Positions 4,390-5,008 of a stretch of DNA of 5,008 nt are shown here, one piece after another. Position 1 is the first letter of the stretch, and each line of letters begins with the position of its first letter. The position numbers and the translations under genes are program-made. This DNA is from DATKMS01 sp041497995 (lineage in GTDB: Bacteria > Desulfobacterota > Binatia > HRBIN30). The notes below the pieces were generated by a model, which did no database searches, had not been told where the DNA came from, and saw nothing but the letters and a program-made list of their open reading frames with translations. The DNA is taken from NCBI GenBank assembly GCA_041497995.1, contig JBGQHM010000463.1, forward strand, positions 1 to 5,008, in the 5' to 3' direction.

Positions 4390-4871
4390 GCCGCGGCTGG
4401 CCGCGTGAATGCCACGAGCCGGGAGAACAGGAACACCCCCGCCAAGCCGAGGGCCGGCGCCGTCACCAGGCCTGGGAAGTAGCCGCGTACTGCAACGGAC
4501 GCCAGCGGGTGGGCCACGCCATTCGCGATGGCGGCGATAGCCAGGAACCACAGCGGGAACAGCGCAACGCGGGAACGTCGCACCGTGAAGAGCGCGCCCG
4601 CCCAGATGGCAATCCATGAAAGGTTGAACAGAACAAAGAACGTCTTAGGCCACGGCGCAAGTCCGAGCAGCAGGGGAAAACGTCCTTCGAAACCCGCAAG
4701 GAGTTCTTCGACGAAGTGGAGACTCTGGATCGCGAGCGTGGTCCAGCCCAGCCGTACAAAGTCCGGCGGCGTCGTCCCCGGCACGCGCCGTATGGTGAGG
4801 ACGAGCGCGGCGAGGGCGGCGATGTCTAGCCCCGCCGTGCCGGCCAGAATGCTGCGCAAGGTTTCAGTCAT
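4386..4871 (-). CDS. HXXEE-family integral membrane protein, 161 aa
   Basis: This is a small polytopic membrane protein named for the motif His52-Phe-Val-Glu55-Glu56 (LHFVEELL). Hydrophobic segments lie at about 12-28, 76-97, 103-120 and 131-153, suggesting four helices, with the HXXEE motif in a helical stretch before the second. Other polar residues within or next to helices, Asn83 (FNLSW), Asn117 and His121 (NGVAHPL) and the RGYFPGL turn (129-135), recur in this family and hint at a buried polar or metal site. No biochemical function is established for the family. The ATG at 4871 is preferred because it sits in ATGACTGA, overlapping the stop of the upstream GFA-like frame, an arrangement typical of translational coupling. 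The only alternatives, GTG 4940 and ATG 4934, lack ribosome binding sites and add a non-family extension. The gene converges on the cyclase and shares the CTAG at their stops. Confidence 0.83.
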   Translation of the reverse strand: MTETLRSILAGTAGLDIAALAALVLTIRRVPGTTPPDFVRLGWTTLAIQSLHFVEELLAGFEGRFPLLLGLAPWPKTFFVLFNLSWIAIWAGALFTVRRSRVALFPLWFLAIAAIANGVAHPLASVAVRGYFPGLVTAPALGLAGVFLFSRLVAFTRPAAA

Positions 4872-5007
4872 GAACGTTGAGGATCTCACACTCAGGAAGG
4901 TTTCGCAGCACACTGCTGCCCTCTGATTCCGCATCTGCACTTGCAGGAACGAATATTCCCGAAGCGTAGGCCGTGCCGCTGGCTCTCTGACAATCGCGGC
5001 AATGGCA
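4864..5007 (-). CDS. C-terminal fragment of a GFA-family zinc protein (partial at window edge, possibly truncated gene)
   Basis: Reading leftward from the window edge, the minus strand encodes 47 residues beginning CHCRDCQRASGTAYASGIFV. This is the Cys-His-Cys-x2-Cys signature of GFA proteins (glutathione-dependent formaldehyde-activating enzyme and CENP-V/GFA domain), which bind structural and catalytic zinc through it. The N-terminal part of the gene lies beyond base 5008. After VPASA the sequence stops resembling the family. The frame ends about 41 residues after the last cysteine, without the later FCxxCG-type motif that normally completes the second zinc site, and I do not find that motif in the other frames. 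The gene may therefore be 3'-truncated and non-functional, or a divergent short form. Its TGA (4866-4864) overlaps the HXXEE start by 8 nt (ATGACTGA), which argues for an expressed, coupled pair. Confidence 0.6.
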   Translation of the reverse strand, partial: CHCRDCQRASGTAYASGIFVPASADAESEGSSVLRNLPECEILNVHD

Positions 5008-5008
5008 A

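Noticed and set aside
4392..4405. CGCGG-CTGG-CCGCG hairpin just after the cyclase stop as a terminator
   Set aside because: It has only a 5-bp stem with no T-tract on either strand and lies within the coding end of the HXXEE gene. GC-rich coding DNA produces such stems often.
3355..4617. Long minus-strand open frame antisense to the cyclase gene
   Set aside because: It is antisense to a gene with a complete catalytic residue set, and its composition is rich in Arg, Gly and His without domain signatures.
4970..4992. TGTCAGA on the minus strand (4992-4986), resembling the ECF41 -35 element
   Set aside because: The sequence 16 nt downstream is CTAC, a poor match to CGTC, and the site lies inside the GFA coding sequence, so it is most likely chance.
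1..5008. CRISPR array, tRNA, rRNA, riboswitch or phage genes
   Set aside because: I searched by eye on both strands. The only repeats are the palindromic units near the transposase, which are irregular in spacing and orientation, and no RNA gene signature was found.

Overview
The window is GC-rich bacterial chromosomal DNA. It has no phage, plasmid, rRNA, tRNA or CRISPR signal. No lineage marker is present. The mix of a SnoaL-fused ECF sigma factor, a mycobacterial Rv1264-type adenylate cyclase and a dense field of IS200-associated palindromic repeats suggests a large, repeat-rich soil or groundwater genome (actinobacterial, or an uncultured phylum that shares actinobacterial regulators). That placement is inference only.

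Layout. (1) Bases 1-589 hold an IS200-type single-gene element. A 151-residue HUH/Y1 transposase (82-537, +) is flanked by imperfect inverted repeats (1-43 and 548-589), each with a small hairpin. Its start codon lies in a 7-bp inverted repeat. (2) Bases 538-1005 contain no gene but are full of related palindromes: an inverted pair (582-654 and 870-940), a third repeat (664-755) and a nested stem-loop (920-984). Five hairpins across zones 1 and 2 share a TTC/GAA triloop although their stems differ. (3) On the minus strand, a CrtI-like FAD-dependent oxidoreductase (3311-1998) is followed after 23 nt by an ECF sigma factor with a C-terminal SnoaL-like domain (1974-1006). This resembles the ECF41 arrangement, in which a sigma factor controls a neighbouring oxidoreductase. 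(4) The 94-bp divergent intergenic region 3312-3405 carries a candidate ECF41-type promoter, a 7-bp inverted repeat (3346-3370) and a weak housekeeping-type promoter. (5) A class III adenylate cyclase with an Rv1264/Rv2212-type N-terminal regulatory domain lies on the plus strand (3406-4389). (6) A four-transmembrane HXXEE-family protein (4871-4386, -) converges on the cyclase, and the two stop codons share the tetranucleotide CTAG. (7) The right edge holds the C-terminal piece of a GFA-family (formaldehyde-activating-enzyme-like) zinc protein on the minus strand (5007-4864). It overlaps the HXXEE start by 8 nt but lacks the usual C-terminal half of the fold.

Working picture (inference). The oxidoreductase and sigma factor form an autoregulated module. 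The divergent cyclase may respond to a related stress, such as pH or lipid, through a shared control region. The GFA and HXXEE genes are probably a separate, translationally coupled pair. The transposase and repeats are an independent REP/RAYT-like mobile layer lying downstream of the sigma operon.
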